The notes below the pieces were generated by a model that saw nothing but the letters and a program-made list of their open reading frames with translations, ran no database searches and was not told where the DNA came from. Made by a program: the position numbers and the translations under genes. From Phyllobacterium chamaecytisi (GTDB taxonomy: Bacteria; Pseudomonadota; Alphaproteobacteria; Rhizobiales; Rhizobiaceae): DNA of 64,000 bases. The stretch is taken from NCBI RefSeq assembly GCF_020164455.1, contig NZ_JAIQWW010000007.1, positions 124,001 through 188,000 of the forward strand, read 5' to 3'. Shown here piece after piece: positions 52,383-62,190 of the stretch (position 1 is its first letter; every line of letters begins with the position of its first letter).

Positions 52383-52757
52383 CTAATTATCGTCGTCATC
52401 CTCATCATCGTCTTCGCCCGGCTGCCAATCGGTGACGGGGATGAAGCGCTCCTGCTCGCCGGTCTTTTCGAACACACTGCCGACAGGTGCATCCAGAAGC
52501 GGAATGATGCTGGGATCGTAATTGGCAATGGTATTGACCTCGAAGATGCCGCTGTTGTCCGGGTCTTCCATATAGTCGTCGCTCTCGAAGCCGGAGAGAA
52601 ACCGCCAACCGCTATCCATCTCGTTGTCGGGATCCTCGCGGTACATGAAGCGCACCGGATAGCCATCGATCGTGATCGTATCCGTCGCAATGCAACCGCC
52701 ATAGTTGCGGATCAATGGCCGTATCTCGTTCTTGGTGAGTCGGTAGCTTTTCTCCAT
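52383..52757 (-). CDS. DUF2185 family protein with acidic tail
   Basis: This 124-residue protein has the DUF2185 (Imm33-like) core: IRPLIRNYGGCIATDTITIDGYPVRFMYREDPDNEMDSGWRFLSGFESDDYMEDPDNSGIFEVNTIANYDP. It ends in a run of Asp/Glu (EDDDEDDDDN). Proteins of this family occur as immunity-like or housekeeping proteins; no toxin gene is adjacent. It is immediately upstream of nothing co-oriented and follows the secreted-protein gene by 8 bases, so they may share a transcript. Confidence 0.85.
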   Translation of the reverse strand: MEKSYRLTKNEIRPLIRNYGGCIATDTITIDGYPVRFMYREDPDNEMDSGWRFLSGFESDDYMEDPDNSGIFEVNTIANYDPSIIPLLDAPVGSVFEKTGEQERFIPVTDWQPGEDDDEDDDDN

Positions 52758-52765
52758 AGCCAATT

Positions 52766-53716
52766 TTAGTTGATCGTCAGGGATTTGGCTAGTTTTCGAA
52801 AACGATCGGAAAACTTGTCCTTCTCGCTACTCCGCACGATCAGGATGGCGCGCACGTAACGGCTTGTTTCAAAACGAGCAATTTGCGCGACGTACAGCGC
52901 ATCTCCGCTGGCAGCATCCTTGGCACTCCCGTCGATCTCGACCCATTCGGCGCCATTTTCTTCAGAGCTCGTCTCGTTGTCCGACTGCACATCCTTGATG
53001 CCGGTCAATGAGGCGAATGCCTGTTTGGCAAAGGACATTCGCGCTGGCGCTTCCGGTGCAGTATTGAGATTGGACGCAATGATGATGATGGGCTGCATCG
53101 AGTTTGCCGCGACATCATTCGGACCCTCGGTCAAAAGAAAAGTCGCCCCTGCTATCACGCGCACCGGGCGGAACCCGGCCGTATCGGATACTTTGAACGG
53201 CAAGGCAGCGACCTGCTCGTCGAGGCTTGGCGGGGTGCGGATCGTGATGGTGCGCAGGGCGGTCTCGACATCCGCATCGGACAAGCCTCCCTGTACGCCA
53301 TCGGGTATTTGTACCGTCACCATGGCAGTTGTCGTCTTGGCACCGACCAGGACCACCCATTTCCGGTATTTGATCCCGGCCGCGACCTGGCTGCCGCGAA
53401 TAAGTTTTGAGACGACAGCGCCTTCGACAGGCCAATCTTCCGGTTGGCCAGCCTCGATCCCGGTCGCGCGCAGACCATCGGGATTAAATTTTGCCGCGAG
53501 CTCCGCGTAGGCGTCCACCGGCAGCTCCGTCAGAACGATCGATGTACCCTTGGCGGCATCTTCGAACCCGCTGAAATTGGTAGACAGGACCAGACCGGGA
53601 GGAGGCACGAGCCCGACACCGGAACCGCCGGGAAAAACCCGCTCTTGTGCAAGGCCCAACTGGACGCTTGCCAGCAAAAAAAGCGCAAAGCTTAAGGCGA
53701 GAGTAACAATTCGCAT
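52766..53716 (-). CDS. Secreted or periplasmic protein of unknown function
   Basis: This 316-residue protein has a signal peptide (MRIVTLALSFALFLLASVQLGLAQ). The mature part begins FPGGSGVGLVPPPGLVLSTNFSGFEDA and consists of alternating strands and helices (TSIVLTELPVDAYAELAAKF, WVVLVGAKTTTAMVTVQIP). I do not recognise a named family; the layout resembles conserved alphaproteobacterial hypothetical exported proteins. The start at 53716 is set by the signal peptide and a GGAATGA site. Confidence 0.8.
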   Translation of the reverse strand: MRIVTLALSFALFLLASVQLGLAQERVFPGGSGVGLVPPPGLVLSTNFSGFEDAAKGTSIVLTELPVDAYAELAAKFNPDGLRATGIEAGQPEDWPVEGAVVSKLIRGSQVAAGIKYRKWVVLVGAKTTTAMVTVQIPDGVQGGLSDADVETALRTITIRTPPSLDEQVAALPFKVSDTAGFRPVRVIAGATFLLTEGPNDVAANSMQPIIIIASNLNTAPEAPARMSFAKQAFASLTGIKDVQSDNETSSEENGAEWVEIDGSAKDAASGDALYVAQIARFETSRYVRAILIVRSSEKDKFSDRFRKLAKSLTIN

Positions 53717-53802
53717 CGGGTCATTCCTTCTTTCAATGAGAGAAGTAATCGCCTTAGAACGGTCCCGCAAGCTTTTGGTTTCCCTTTTGTTTTTCGTACT
53801 CC

Positions 53803-54678
53803 TCACGCCAGATTCTTCTGGAAGAACGCTACCGTGCGGCTCCAGGCGAGATCCGCCGCTTTCTTGTCATAGCGGGCTTCCGATGTATCATTGTTGAAAG
53901 CATGGTTCGCGCCATCATAAATATGGATCTCGAAACTCTTGCCGTTTTGTTCGAGGGCTTTCTTGTAGGCATCGATACCAGCATTGATCCGCGTATCGAG
54001 ACCGGCATATTGCAAAAGCAGCGGTGCCTTGATTTTGGCAACGTCTTCGGCTTTTGGCTGCCGGCCATAATACGCCACACCGGCGCCGAGATCAGGAGCG
54101 TTGACCGCAAGATCGTTGACCATGCCACCGCCCCAGCAAAAGCCGACGACGCCGACTTTGCCGGTGGTCCCTTTGTCCTGCTTGAGATATTCGATGGTTG
54201 CAATGCCTTCTGCAATCGCAGTTTTTGGGTCGAGCGCTCCGATCATATCCCGCGCCTTGTCCTCATCGCCGGGCGTTCCGCCAGAGGCGGAAAGCAGGTC
54301 CGGTGCCAACGCGACAAAACCTTCGAGCGCCATGCGGCGGGCAACGTCACGAATATGCTCGTTCAGGCCGCGATTCTCATGGATGACAATGACAGCCGGG
54401 AGCTTGCCCGAGCGTTCTGCCGGGCTTGCCCGATATCCCTTGATGTCTCCTGCGGATGACGAAAAAACGATGTCCTTGGTGCGAAGCCTTGGGTCATCGA
54501 CCGCAATGATTCCAGCCTGTGCGGCATTTGCCGCCAGCATCGGGGCGATGACGGCGGCAGCAGCTCCGGAACCTGCAAGCTTGGTCAACTTTTCCATGAA
54601 GGCGCGGCGGTCAAGCGACAGGTGAGTATATTCGTCGTAGGCCTCGACCATCGCTTGGGTGATTGTCGGCTTGTTCAT
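53803..54678 (-). CDS. Dienelactone hydrolase family protein, probably exported by Tat
   Basis: This 291-residue alpha/beta hydrolase has the catalytic residues Cys181 (VGFCWGGGM), Asp228 (YAGLDTRI) and His259 (GANHAFNND), plus VIHENRGLNEHIRD at the oxyanion region. The N-terminus LDRRAFMEKLTKLAGSGAAAAVIAPMLAANAAQAG has a twin-arginine and a hydrophobic stretch suggesting Tat export. The start at 54678 follows GGAGGAAAC. The substrate is unknown; the Cys nucleophile matches dienelactone hydrolase rather than serine esterases. Confidence 0.9.
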   Translation of the reverse strand: MNKPTITQAMVEAYDEYTHLSLDRRAFMEKLTKLAGSGAAAAVIAPMLAANAAQAGIIAVDDPRLRTKDIVFSSSAGDIKGYRASPAERSGKLPAVIVIHENRGLNEHIRDVARRMALEGFVALAPDLLSASGGTPGDEDKARDMIGALDPKTAIAEGIATIEYLKQDKGTTGKVGVVGFCWGGGMVNDLAVNAPDLGAGVAYYGRQPKAEDVAKIKAPLLLQYAGLDTRINAGIDAYKKALEQNGKSFEIHIYDGANHAFNNDTSEARYDKKAADLAWSRTVAFFQKNLA

Positions 54679-54723
54679 AACTGTTTCCTCCAAACGTGGA
54701 GGACGAGGCGCGCGTCCCTCGCA

Positions 54724-55635
54724 TCAGCCCCTGGCGCGATGCGAAAGGATACCGGTTGAAAGGGCAACGCCAAGTCCGGTGATAAGTGCTGCCACAATCT
54801 CCCAGACGCCGACCGGCTCGTCAAGGAATATGGCACCGCCAAGAGCGGCCAGAACCGGCGTCAGTGCACTGAAGGCGGCGGCCTGGCTGCCACCAAGGGA
54901 ACGGACGGCAATGCCATAGGCCAACATCGCGGCAAGACCCGACAGGACACCCTGGCTCAGGAACTGCAAACCGAGTTCAGGCAGTGGAACCTCGAGAATC
55001 GTTGAGCCGAAGGTGAGCGCGAGGCCAACGTGAATGAGGAAAGACCAGACCGCGATCAGCGCACCGCCCTGCATCGCGGTCAAACCGGAGCGCTTGAATG
55101 CATGGGTATAGCCAGCCCAGAGCAACGCACCGAGCGGGAGGAAGACGAAGCTGACCCACGTGATTTCATGACTGTTGAGGGCAAGCACGAGAAGGATGGC
55201 AAGACCGGCGACGATAGAGCCAAGGCCAAGCCAGCGCGTGAGATCCGGCCGTTCGCCGAACACAACGACACCGATCAGTGCAGCAGCAAGCGGCATGGAA
55301 CCACCGAGAAGAACCCCGACGGCTGAAGCGGGCGTCGAATGAATGGCGAAGGTGGTGACCTGAAAGAACAGCGCGCCAGCGCCGCAGACCATGATCGTCA
55401 GAAGGGCGAGCGGAACATCGCGAGGGATAAGTCCCGTCTTCAACCACACCGGTGCGAGGACCAATGCCGGAACACCGTAGCGGATGAGGCCAAGATCGAT
55501 CGTGCCGAGATGCGTGCCGCTACTGTGGCGGGTGGCAATGATCCACGTCGCCCAGATGAAAACGGTGACCAGCGCACCCGCATAGCCTGTGGCGAGGGAA
55601 TTGGATTTCCTGAATTCTGGACTGAGAGCAACCAT
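54724..55635 (-). CDS. EamA-family (DMT) transporter
   Basis: This 303-residue protein has ten hydrophobic segments in two EamA repeats (residues about 12-145 and 158-295), with motifs such as GALFFQVTTFAIHSTPASAVGVLLGGSMPLAAALIG and YGIAVRSLGGSQAAAFSALTPVLAALGGAIFLDEP. It is probably an inner-membrane metabolite or amino acid exporter. It is divergent from an Lrp/AsnC regulator, which likely controls it. Confidence 0.92.
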   Translation of the reverse strand: MVALSPEFRKSNSLATGYAGALVTVFIWATWIIATRHSSGTHLGTIDLGLIRYGVPALVLAPVWLKTGLIPRDVPLALLTIMVCGAGALFFQVTTFAIHSTPASAVGVLLGGSMPLAAALIGVVVFGERPDLTRWLGLGSIVAGLAILLVLALNSHEITWVSFVFLPLGALLWAGYTHAFKRSGLTAMQGGALIAVWSFLIHVGLALTFGSTILEVPLPELGLQFLSQGVLSGLAAMLAYGIAVRSLGGSQAAAFSALTPVLAALGGAIFLDEPVGVWEIVAALITGLGVALSTGILSHRARG

Positions 55636-55781
55636 CGGAACTTCCTTTCAAAAATGCCCGAACATCTTCGGTTGAAAGTCAGGATAGCGCCTATGGCATG
55701 AGCATGTCCTTGCAAGTTGATGCCACCGTTGATACGCTTTCAGCAATATTCAGTAAGTTAAACAGAAGTATGAGGCCGTTT

Positions 55782-56252
55782 ATGCCAAATCTGGATAAAT
55801 TTGATATTGGAATACTCGAAGCGCTGCAGGAGGACGCACGGGCGACCAATGTCGAGATTGCAGAGAAGGTGAATCTTTCGCCCTCACCTTGCCTGCGCCG
55901 TATCCGCAATCTGGAAAAGGCCGGAGTCATCCGCGGTTACCGCGCTGATATCGACCGCAAGGAAGTCGGTCTCGGCTTGACGGTGTTCGTGGAAATCAAG
56001 GTCGGGCAGCACAGCCGCGAAAATTCCGACGCGCAACAGGCGGCGCTCATTGCCATGCCGGAAGTGACAGCCGCATTCCTCATCTCCGGAACCGCGGATT
56101 TTCTCGCCGAGGTGGTTGTCGAGGACCTGAGCGCCTATGAGCGGTTCTTGACGGAAAAGCTGCTATTGCTTCCTGGCGTTGCGGACATCCGTTCGAATTT
56201 CGCCATCCGCACCGTGAAAACGGGAGCTCCGCTAAAGCTCCCGCAACGTTAA
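55782..56252 (+). CDS. Lrp/AsnC-family regulator
   Basis: This 156-residue regulator has an N-terminal helix-turn-helix (LDKFDIGILEALQEDARATNVEIAEKVNLSPSPCLRRIRNLEKAGVIRGYRA) and a C-terminal RAM ligand domain (MPEVTAAFLISGTADFLAEVVVEDLSAYERFLTEKLLLLPGVADIRSNFAIRTVK). The ATG at 55782 is chosen from the preceding GAGG and the family length; the open frame extends further upstream. It is divergent from the EamA transporter, a common pairing for amino acid export control. Confidence 0.93.
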   Translation: MPNLDKFDIGILEALQEDARATNVEIAEKVNLSPSPCLRRIRNLEKAGVIRGYRADIDRKEVGLGLTVFVEIKVGQHSRENSDAQQAALIAMPEVTAAFLISGTADFLAEVVVEDLSAYERFLTEKLLLLPGVADIRSNFAIRTVKTGAPLKLPQR

Positions 56253-56284
56253 GAAACCTTTGCCAATCCACCCTGATGGGCATC

Positions 56285-56368
56285 TGAGGCGGCTTTCTGT
56301 GCTTCCGGTACTCATGGACGAAAATGTCCACTGCGTTCCGGTTCTCGAAATCCACCTCATCCGCCTCA
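56285..56368. repeat. Dispersed stem-loop repeat, copy B
   Basis: TGAGGCGG (56285-56292) and CCGCCTCA (56361-56368) enclose a core with TGTGCTTCCGGTACTCATG, a GGAC...GTCC inner palindrome and CTGCGTTCCGG, clearly homologous to the core at 39514-39589. It lies between the convergent Lrp and VOC genes and may serve as a terminator for both. Confidence 0.75.
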
Positions 56369-56410
56369 TCAGCCTGAATTCTCAATAGGTTTCTATCGTC
56401 GGTTACCGGG

Positions 56411-56944
56411 CTACTCGCAGAACGAGATACGATTGCTGAAGGGATCGATGACCATCACCTCTCGCCCCCAATCCTGCTGTTCGATGCCGGGCTTCATGAA
56501 GCGGTAGTCTTTCGAGTGAAGTTCTTTATGCAGCGCATCGATGCCCTTCATGCGGACGAAGACGCGAGCGCCAGGGCTGGCATCACCGGAATGCTCGCTG
56601 AGATGCAGAGTGAGTCCAGAGCGCGAGACCTGACAATATAGTGGGAAATTATCGCCGAAGCGATGTTCCCAATCGAGCGTGAACCCTAGGAAATCCAGAT
56701 AGAATTCCTTGGCCTTCCCCACATCGAATATCCGCAGGATCGGAATAGCCGAGCCAAACGAAATGGCAGCGCTGGTCGTTGGCGACTCATTCTCGATCTT
56801 CGTCGAAAGTACGTTCCAACTGTCGAAACCGAATCCCGCCGCGACGAGTTCCAGCCCCTCGCTGTGGGAGATCTCGATATTCTTTTGCTTGAGTGCCCGG
56901 CGCAGCGACTTGGCAATCGCCTTGGCGTCATTGAATGTACGCAT
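56411..56944 (-). CDS. Glyoxalase-superfamily (VOC) protein with N-terminal helical domain
   Basis: This 177-residue protein has a short N-terminal helical domain (DAKAIAKSLRRALKQKNIEISHSEGLELVAAGFGFDSWNVLSTKIE), then one VOC domain (IPILRIFDVGKAKEFYLDFLGFTLDWEHRF ... VMVIDPFSNRISF). This arrangement is annotated as bleomycin-resistance or glyoxalase superfamily protein in databases. The start at 56944 follows GGAAAA. A ligand-sequestering or detoxifying function is inferred only from the fold. Confidence 0.85.
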   Translation of the reverse strand: MRTFNDAKAIAKSLRRALKQKNIEISHSEGLELVAAGFGFDSWNVLSTKIENESPTTSAAISFGSAIPILRIFDVGKAKEFYLDFLGFTLDWEHRFGDNFPLYCQVSRSGLTLHLSEHSGDASPGARVFVRMKGIDALHKELHSKDYRFMKPGIEQQDWGREVMVIDPFSNRISFCE

Positions 56945-57133
56945 CGTTTTCCTTCGCATCCGGTGAACGAGGAAAGTCAGTGCCCGCATTGCCGACCCGT
57001 TCACCTATCAAAGGATGAAACGACGTTTTGTCCGATACATTCACCTTGAGCTGTGAGGCCCGCGAGCGGCCGGCTGCATCTGCCGCCTCAATTGTTAGAG
57101 GCGGTTTGGAGCGCAGTCAATCCGGCCCATACC

Positions 57134-59470
57134 CTACTTCGGCAGGGTATAGGCGATAACATAGTCACCGGGTTTTGTCCCGACAGAACCGTGCCCGCCG
57201 GCGACCATGACGACATACTGTTTGTCGTTCAAAGCGAAGGACATGGGTGTCGACTGGCCGCCTGCCGGAAGGCGTGCTTCCCAAAGCTGCTTGCCGTTCG
57301 TGACATCATAGGCGCGCAGATAATCATCCACGGCAGCACCGAGGAAAGCGACGCCACCGGCGGTGATCATCGGACCGCCGATGCCCGGAACGCCGACCTT
57401 GAACGGCAATGGCAGCGGCGACGAATCCCGCACTGTACCATTCCGGTGCTTCCAGGTGATCTTGCCGGTGCGCAGGTCAGCCCCGGCCACATAGCCCCAT
57501 GGTGGAGCCTGGCAAGGCAAGCCGAGCGGCGATACGAACGGCCCCATGATGACCGCATACGGTGCGCCTTCATTGCGATTGAGGCCCTGCTCACTGCCCT
57601 TGGTGTTGTCGCCCGGCGGCGGGACATCGGCGCGCGGAACCAGCTTTGAGGTAAAGGCAAGATAGGTCGGCATGCCGAACATGATCTGGCGCCCGGGATC
57701 GACAGCAATGCCGCCCCAGTTGAAGACGCCGAAATTGCCGGGATAGATCAGCGATCCCTGCAGCGATGGCGGCGTGTAACGGCCTTCGTAGCGTAGCTTG
57801 AGGAACTCGATGCGGCATGCCAGCTGGTCGAACATCGACACGCCCCACATATCCGTGCCCGTCAAACGCTGCGGCATGAAGCTGAGAGCAGATACCGGCT
57901 GTGTCGGAGCGGAATGATCCCCCTCGATTGCACCCGTCGGCGCCGGAACTTCCTCTATCGGCAGGATAGGTTCGCCAGTACGCCGGTCGAGAACGTAAAT
58001 GTCGCCCTGCTTGGTCGGCCCGACGAGTGCTGGAATGGCACCCGTTGCGGTATTGATATCGAGGAGCGTCGGCTGCGCAGGAACATCCATATCCCAGAGA
58101 TCGTGATGAACCGTCTGGCGTACCCAGCGCAATTGCCCGCTGTTGAGATCAAGCGCAACGATCGACGACGAGAACTTCTCGACATTTTCCGACCGTCCCG
58201 CACCAAGCTGGTCCGGGGTCTGGTTGCCGAGCGGGACGAAGAGCAATCCAAGCTTTTCATCGGCGCTTGAAACCGACCAGCTATTGGGCGAATTGTGGGT
58301 ATAGGTCTGGCCCTCCGGCAAGGGCGTCGTCACGTCGGGATTGCCTGTATCCCAGTTCCAGATGAGTGCGCCTGTATTGATATCGTACGCTCGAATGACG
58401 CCGGACTGCTCATGTATCGAGTAATTATCATTGACCGCACCGCCGACAATGATCTTGCCGGCAGCAACGACGGGCGGTGAGGTCGAATAATAATAGCCCG
58501 CCGGATCGTATGGCATGCCCTTTTCAAGATGGAGGGTGCCTTTGTCAGCGAAGGAGGGACAGATCTGGCCGTTTGCCGCATCAAGCGCAATCAATCGCGC
58601 GTCTGAGGTCGGAAGATAGACCCGTTCCGCGCAAGGCTGGCCGGGCTGCAAAGCCGGGTCCGCATAGTAGGAGACGCCGCGGCATGTCTGGTGCTGGCGA
58701 TCGGGATTGAGCCCGACATTCGGGTCGAACTTCCACTTTTCCTTGCCTGTTGCTGCATCAAGCGCGATGGCCCAATTGTGCGGCGTGCAGATATAGAGCG
58801 TGTCGCGTACCTTCAGCGGCGTTACCTGATAGGTGGTTTCACCGATGTCATCGGGCAGTTTCACATCGCCGGTCTGGTAGGTCCAGGCAACCTGCAAACT
58901 ATTGACGTTGTCTGGCGTAATCTCTTTCAGCGGCGAATAGCGTTGGCCATAGGGTGTGCGACCATATTGGTGCCAATCGTCGGCGGGAACGTTGCCGCCA
59001 AAATCAGGCTCGGACGTGATAACCTCCTCGCTGAGTTCGCCCGTGATTTGCTTCGGATCGCCCATCATGGAGTAGCCGGCAACAACAAGTGCGGCGAGAA
59101 CGGTGAGAAGCAGAGGAACGGCCGGACCCCACGAAGTGCGCTGTGCGTCGGCGCCCGCATTCAGTCCGCGGCGAATCCACGGCGTCAGCAACCATAGCCC
59201 GAGCAGTATGATGACGCCGCCGCGCGGCGCGAGCTGCCACCAGTCAAAGCCGATCTCCCATATGGCCCACGCAAGCGTACCGATCACCAGGATCGCGTAG
59301 ACAAGCAACGCCGACGCGCGTTTCCGGAAGAGAAGATAGGAGGTTATCAGGAAAGCCAGCCCCGCGAGGATATAATACCAGCTGCCACCAAGCATCGCGA
59401 GCCAGACACCACCGGCACCCAGCGCCGCAGCGATCAGGAGGAAAACAACGGCTGTCAGAGTGATTGCCAT
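57134..59470 (-). CDS. Membrane-bound PQQ-dependent dehydrogenase (glucose/quinate/shikimate family)
   Basis: This protein of about 778 residues has an N-terminal domain with five membrane segments (residues about 3-135) and an eight-bladed PQQ propeller beginning at about 165 (DWHQYGRTPYGQRYSPLKEITPDNV). Later motifs include GNQTPDQLGAGRS and WDMDVPAQPTLLDI, with the C-terminal YVVMVAGGHGSVGTKPGDYVIAYTLP. It would oxidise a sugar or polyol in the periplasm and pass electrons to ubiquinone. No PQQ biosynthesis genes are in the window. Start at 59470 (MAITLTAVV) is preferred to a TTG at 59497. Confidence 0.93.
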   Translation of the reverse strand: MAITLTAVVFLLIAAALGAGGVWLAMLGGSWYYILAGLAFLITSYLLFRKRASALLVYAILVIGTLAWAIWEIGFDWWQLAPRGGVIILLGLWLLTPWIRRGLNAGADAQRTSWGPAVPLLLTVLAALVVAGYSMMGDPKQITGELSEEVITSEPDFGGNVPADDWHQYGRTPYGQRYSPLKEITPDNVNSLQVAWTYQTGDVKLPDDIGETTYQVTPLKVRDTLYICTPHNWAIALDAATGKEKWKFDPNVGLNPDRQHQTCRGVSYYADPALQPGQPCAERVYLPTSDARLIALDAANGQICPSFADKGTLHLEKGMPYDPAGYYYSTSPPVVAAGKIIVGGAVNDNYSIHEQSGVIRAYDINTGALIWNWDTGNPDVTTPLPEGQTYTHNSPNSWSVSSADEKLGLLFVPLGNQTPDQLGAGRSENVEKFSSSIVALDLNSGQLRWVRQTVHHDLWDMDVPAQPTLLDINTATGAIPALVGPTKQGDIYVLDRRTGEPILPIEEVPAPTGAIEGDHSAPTQPVSALSFMPQRLTGTDMWGVSMFDQLACRIEFLKLRYEGRYTPPSLQGSLIYPGNFGVFNWGGIAVDPGRQIMFGMPTYLAFTSKLVPRADVPPPGDNTKGSEQGLNRNEGAPYAVIMGPFVSPLGLPCQAPPWGYVAGADLRTGKITWKHRNGTVRDSSPLPLPFKVGVPGIGGPMITAGGVAFLGAAVDDYLRAYDVTNGKQLWEARLPAGGQSTPMSFALNDKQYVVMVAGGHGSVGTKPGDYVIAYTLPK

Positions 59471-59737
59471 GGGGCGGGGGTCCTTTTCCAAGCTCAATCA
59501 GGATCGAATGATCTCTGACATGCGGCTGCGAACGTGCCGGCGGTTGTCAGGGTGTGCTCAAGTCAAAGAGTCGTCTCAATCAAAATGGGTATGCCGTAAA
59601 TCCAAAGGACGCAATATCGCCTGGCGCATATTTCAACTTCAAGTTTAGGTGTAGAAGATTGTGCCTAAGCCCGCCCGTTCTCTTTTTGTATCGCATTTTT
59701 CTGGTTTTTCGGTACCGAATCACTACATTGGGTTCAA

Positions 59738-62185
59738 ATGTCCGGATTACCTGACGATATGCCGTTTTTCGACGAAGCTGATGCGCCGCCGCGCCAGCCT
59801 TCGGGTATAGCTGCACGCGCTATGCAAGCGCGTGGGGCGCCACCCTACCTGAGCGGGCTCAATCCTGAACAGCGACTGGCGGTTGAAACGACGGAAGGTC
59901 CGGTGCTCGTCCTGGCTGGTGCCGGTACGGGCAAGACCCGCGTTTTGACCTCCCGTATTGCGCATATCCTTTCGCTGGGCAAAGCCTGGCCAAGCCAGAT
60001 CCTGGCGGTGACCTTTACCAACAAGGCCGCCCGCGAAATGAAAGAGCGTATCGGCGTTCTGGTTGGCGGTGCAGTAGAGGGCATGCCATGGCTCGGCACC
60101 TTCCACTCGATCGGCGTCAAGCTGCTGCGGCGTCATGCGGAGCTGGTCGGCCTCAAGTCCGATTTCACCATTCTTGACACGGATGACGTCGTCCGTCTGA
60201 TCAAGCAGATCATCCAGGCCGAGGGCCTCGACGACAAACGCTGGCCTGCCAAGCAGTTTGCGCTCATGATCGATGGCTGGAAGAACAAGGGGCTCGGCCC
60301 TTCCGAAATACCGGAAGGCGACGCGCGCGCCTTTGCCAATGGCAAGGGCCGTGAGCTTTACAGCGCGTACCAGAATCGCCTGAAGACGCTGAACGCCTGC
60401 GACTTCGGCGATCTGCTCTGCCATCCGATCCGCATGTTCCGCGCCTATCCGGATGTGCTGAAGGAATATCACGCCAAGTTTCGCTATATCCTCGTCGACG
60501 AGTATCAGGACACCAATACCGCGCAATATATGTGGCTGCGGCTGATCGCGCAGGGGTCGAAGAATGTCTGCTGTGTCGGCGATGATGATCAGTCGATTTA
60601 TGGCTGGCGCGGCGCGGAAGTGGACAATATCCTGCGCTTCGAGAAGGATTTTCCCGGCGCAGTTGTGATCCGGCTGGAGCGCAATTACCGCTCGACGGCG
60701 CATATTCTCGGTACTGCCTCGTTCCTGATTTCGCACAATGAAGGCCGTCTCGGCAAAACCCTCTTCACCGATGCGGCCAATCCGGAAGATGCGAAGGTCA
60801 ATGTGCACGCCTCCTGGGACTCGGAAGAGGAGGCACGCGCCGTCGGTGAAGAGATCGAGCAAGCCCAGCGCAAAGGCCACAATCTCAATGACATTGCGAT
60901 CCTTGTGCGCGCCTCATTCCAGATGCGCGAGTTCGAAGACCGTTTCGTCACGCTCGGCCTGAATTACCGGGTGGTCGGCGGCCCGCGGTTTTATGAACGT
61001 CTCGAAATCCGCGATGCGCTGGCCTATTTCCGCGTTGTAGCGCAAGGTGCGGACGATCTCGCGCTGGAACGCATCATCAACACGCCCAAGCGCGGGCTTG
61101 GCGAAGCGGCGATCCGGCAGGTGCATGATTATGCACGGGCCCGCGACATCAGCATGCTCGACGCGGCGGCCGACCTCATCCAGACGGAAGAGCTGAAACC
61201 CAAGCCGCGCTCAGCCTTGCGCGAGGTGGTGGAAAATTTCCAGCGCTGGCAGGGGCAGATTGACACGACCCCGCATACGGAGCTCGCCGAGAAAATCCTC
61301 GACGAATCCGGCTATACGGCCATGTGGCAGGCGGATCGCTCCGCCGAGGCACCGGGGCGGCTGGAGAACTTGAAAGAACTGATCCGCTCGATGGAGGAAT
61401 ATGAGTCGCTGCGCTCTTTCCTCGAACACGTCGCGCTGGTCATGGATGCCGAGCAGAACGAAAACCTCGATGCCGTGAATATCATGACGCTTCACTCGGC
61501 CAAGGGCCTTGAGTTTGAGACAGTCATCCTGCCAGGTTGGGAGGAAGGCCTGTTTCCGCACCAGCGCGCGCTGGATGAAGGCGGTCGCTCTGGGCTCGAA
61601 GAAGAACGCCGCCTCGCCTATGTCGGACTGACGCGCGCCAAGAAGAACTTGCATATCTGGTTCGTTTCAAACCGGCGTATCCATGGCCTGTGGCAATCGA
61701 CGATCCCTTCCCGGTTTCTCGAAGAGCTGCCGGAAGCGCATGTGGACGTGGTGGCGGGCGGCGATAGTTACGGAGGGTATGGTGGCAGGGGCGGCGGTTA
61801 CGGCCAATCGCGCTTCGACCGCGCCGATCCATTCGAAAACACCTATTCGACGCCCGGCTGGCAACGCGCCCAACAAAACCGCTCTGACGCGACCCGCAAC
61901 AATTGGGGCTCGCGCTCCGGCGCAAAGGTGGAGCGCATCGGCTACGGCGAAACGGATTCCGTCCTCGGCGCTGGGCGTGGTTCAGTAAAGGGCCGCACGA
62001 TCGATGGCGAACTGGTAGCGAAATCCGTCAGCGAGACACCTTCGAATTTCGACGTGGGCGACCGCGTCTTCCACATCAAGTTCGGCAACGGCAATGTCTC
62101 GTCGATCGAAGGCAACAAGCTGACGATCGATTTCGACAAGGCCGGGCAAAAACGCGTACTGGACAGCTTTGTGAAGGGCATTTGA
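59738..62185 (+). CDS. uvrD: UvrD/PcrA-like SF1A DNA helicase
   Basis: This 815-residue 3'-5' helicase has motif I GAGTGKTR (residues 61-68), LNPEQRLAV (Q motif), motif II VDEYQDTN, motif III GDDDQSIYGWRGA, MTLHSAKGLEFETVILPG, and VGLTRAKKNLHIW. A Gly/Tyr/Arg-rich linker (about residues 685-715) precedes the C-terminal Tudor-like domain (GDRVFHIKFGNGNVSSIEGNKLTIDFDKAGQKRVLDSF). It acts in nucleotide excision and mismatch repair. The 267-bp gap upstream shows no other feature. Confidence 0.96.
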   Translation: MSGLPDDMPFFDEADAPPRQPSGIAARAMQARGAPPYLSGLNPEQRLAVETTEGPVLVLAGAGTGKTRVLTSRIAHILSLGKAWPSQILAVTFTNKAAREMKERIGVLVGGAVEGMPWLGTFHSIGVKLLRRHAELVGLKSDFTILDTDDVVRLIKQIIQAEGLDDKRWPAKQFALMIDGWKNKGLGPSEIPEGDARAFANGKGRELYSAYQNRLKTLNACDFGDLLCHPIRMFRAYPDVLKEYHAKFRYILVDEYQDTNTAQYMWLRLIAQGSKNVCCVGDDDQSIYGWRGAEVDNILRFEKDFPGAVVIRLERNYRSTAHILGTASFLISHNEGRLGKTLFTDAANPEDAKVNVHASWDSEEEARAVGEEIEQAQRKGHNLNDIAILVRASFQMREFEDRFVTLGLNYRVVGGPRFYERLEIRDALAYFRVVAQGADDLALERIINTPKRGLGEAAIRQVHDYARARDISMLDAAADLIQTEELKPKPRSALREVVENFQRWQGQIDTTPHTELAEKILDESGYTAMWQADRSAEAPGRLENLKELIRSMEEYESLRSFLEHVALVMDAEQNENLDAVNIMTLHSAKGLEFETVILPGWEEGLFPHQRALDEGGRSGLEEERRLAYVGLTRAKKNLHIWFVSNRRIHGLWQSTIPSRFLEELPEAHVDVVAGGDSYGGYGGRGGGYGQSRFDRADPFENTYSTPGWQRAQQNRSDATRNNWGSRSGAKVERIGYGETDSVLGAGRGSVKGRTIDGELVAKSVSETPSNFDVGDRVFHIKFGNGNVSSIEGNKLTIDFDKAGQKRVLDSFVKGI

Positions 62186-62190
62186 GAGAC

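Noticed and set aside
59747-60880. A 377-codon minus-strand reading frame opposite the uvrD gene
   Set aside because: It is antisense to conserved helicase motifs and resembles no protein family; open frames of this kind are expected in this codon usage.
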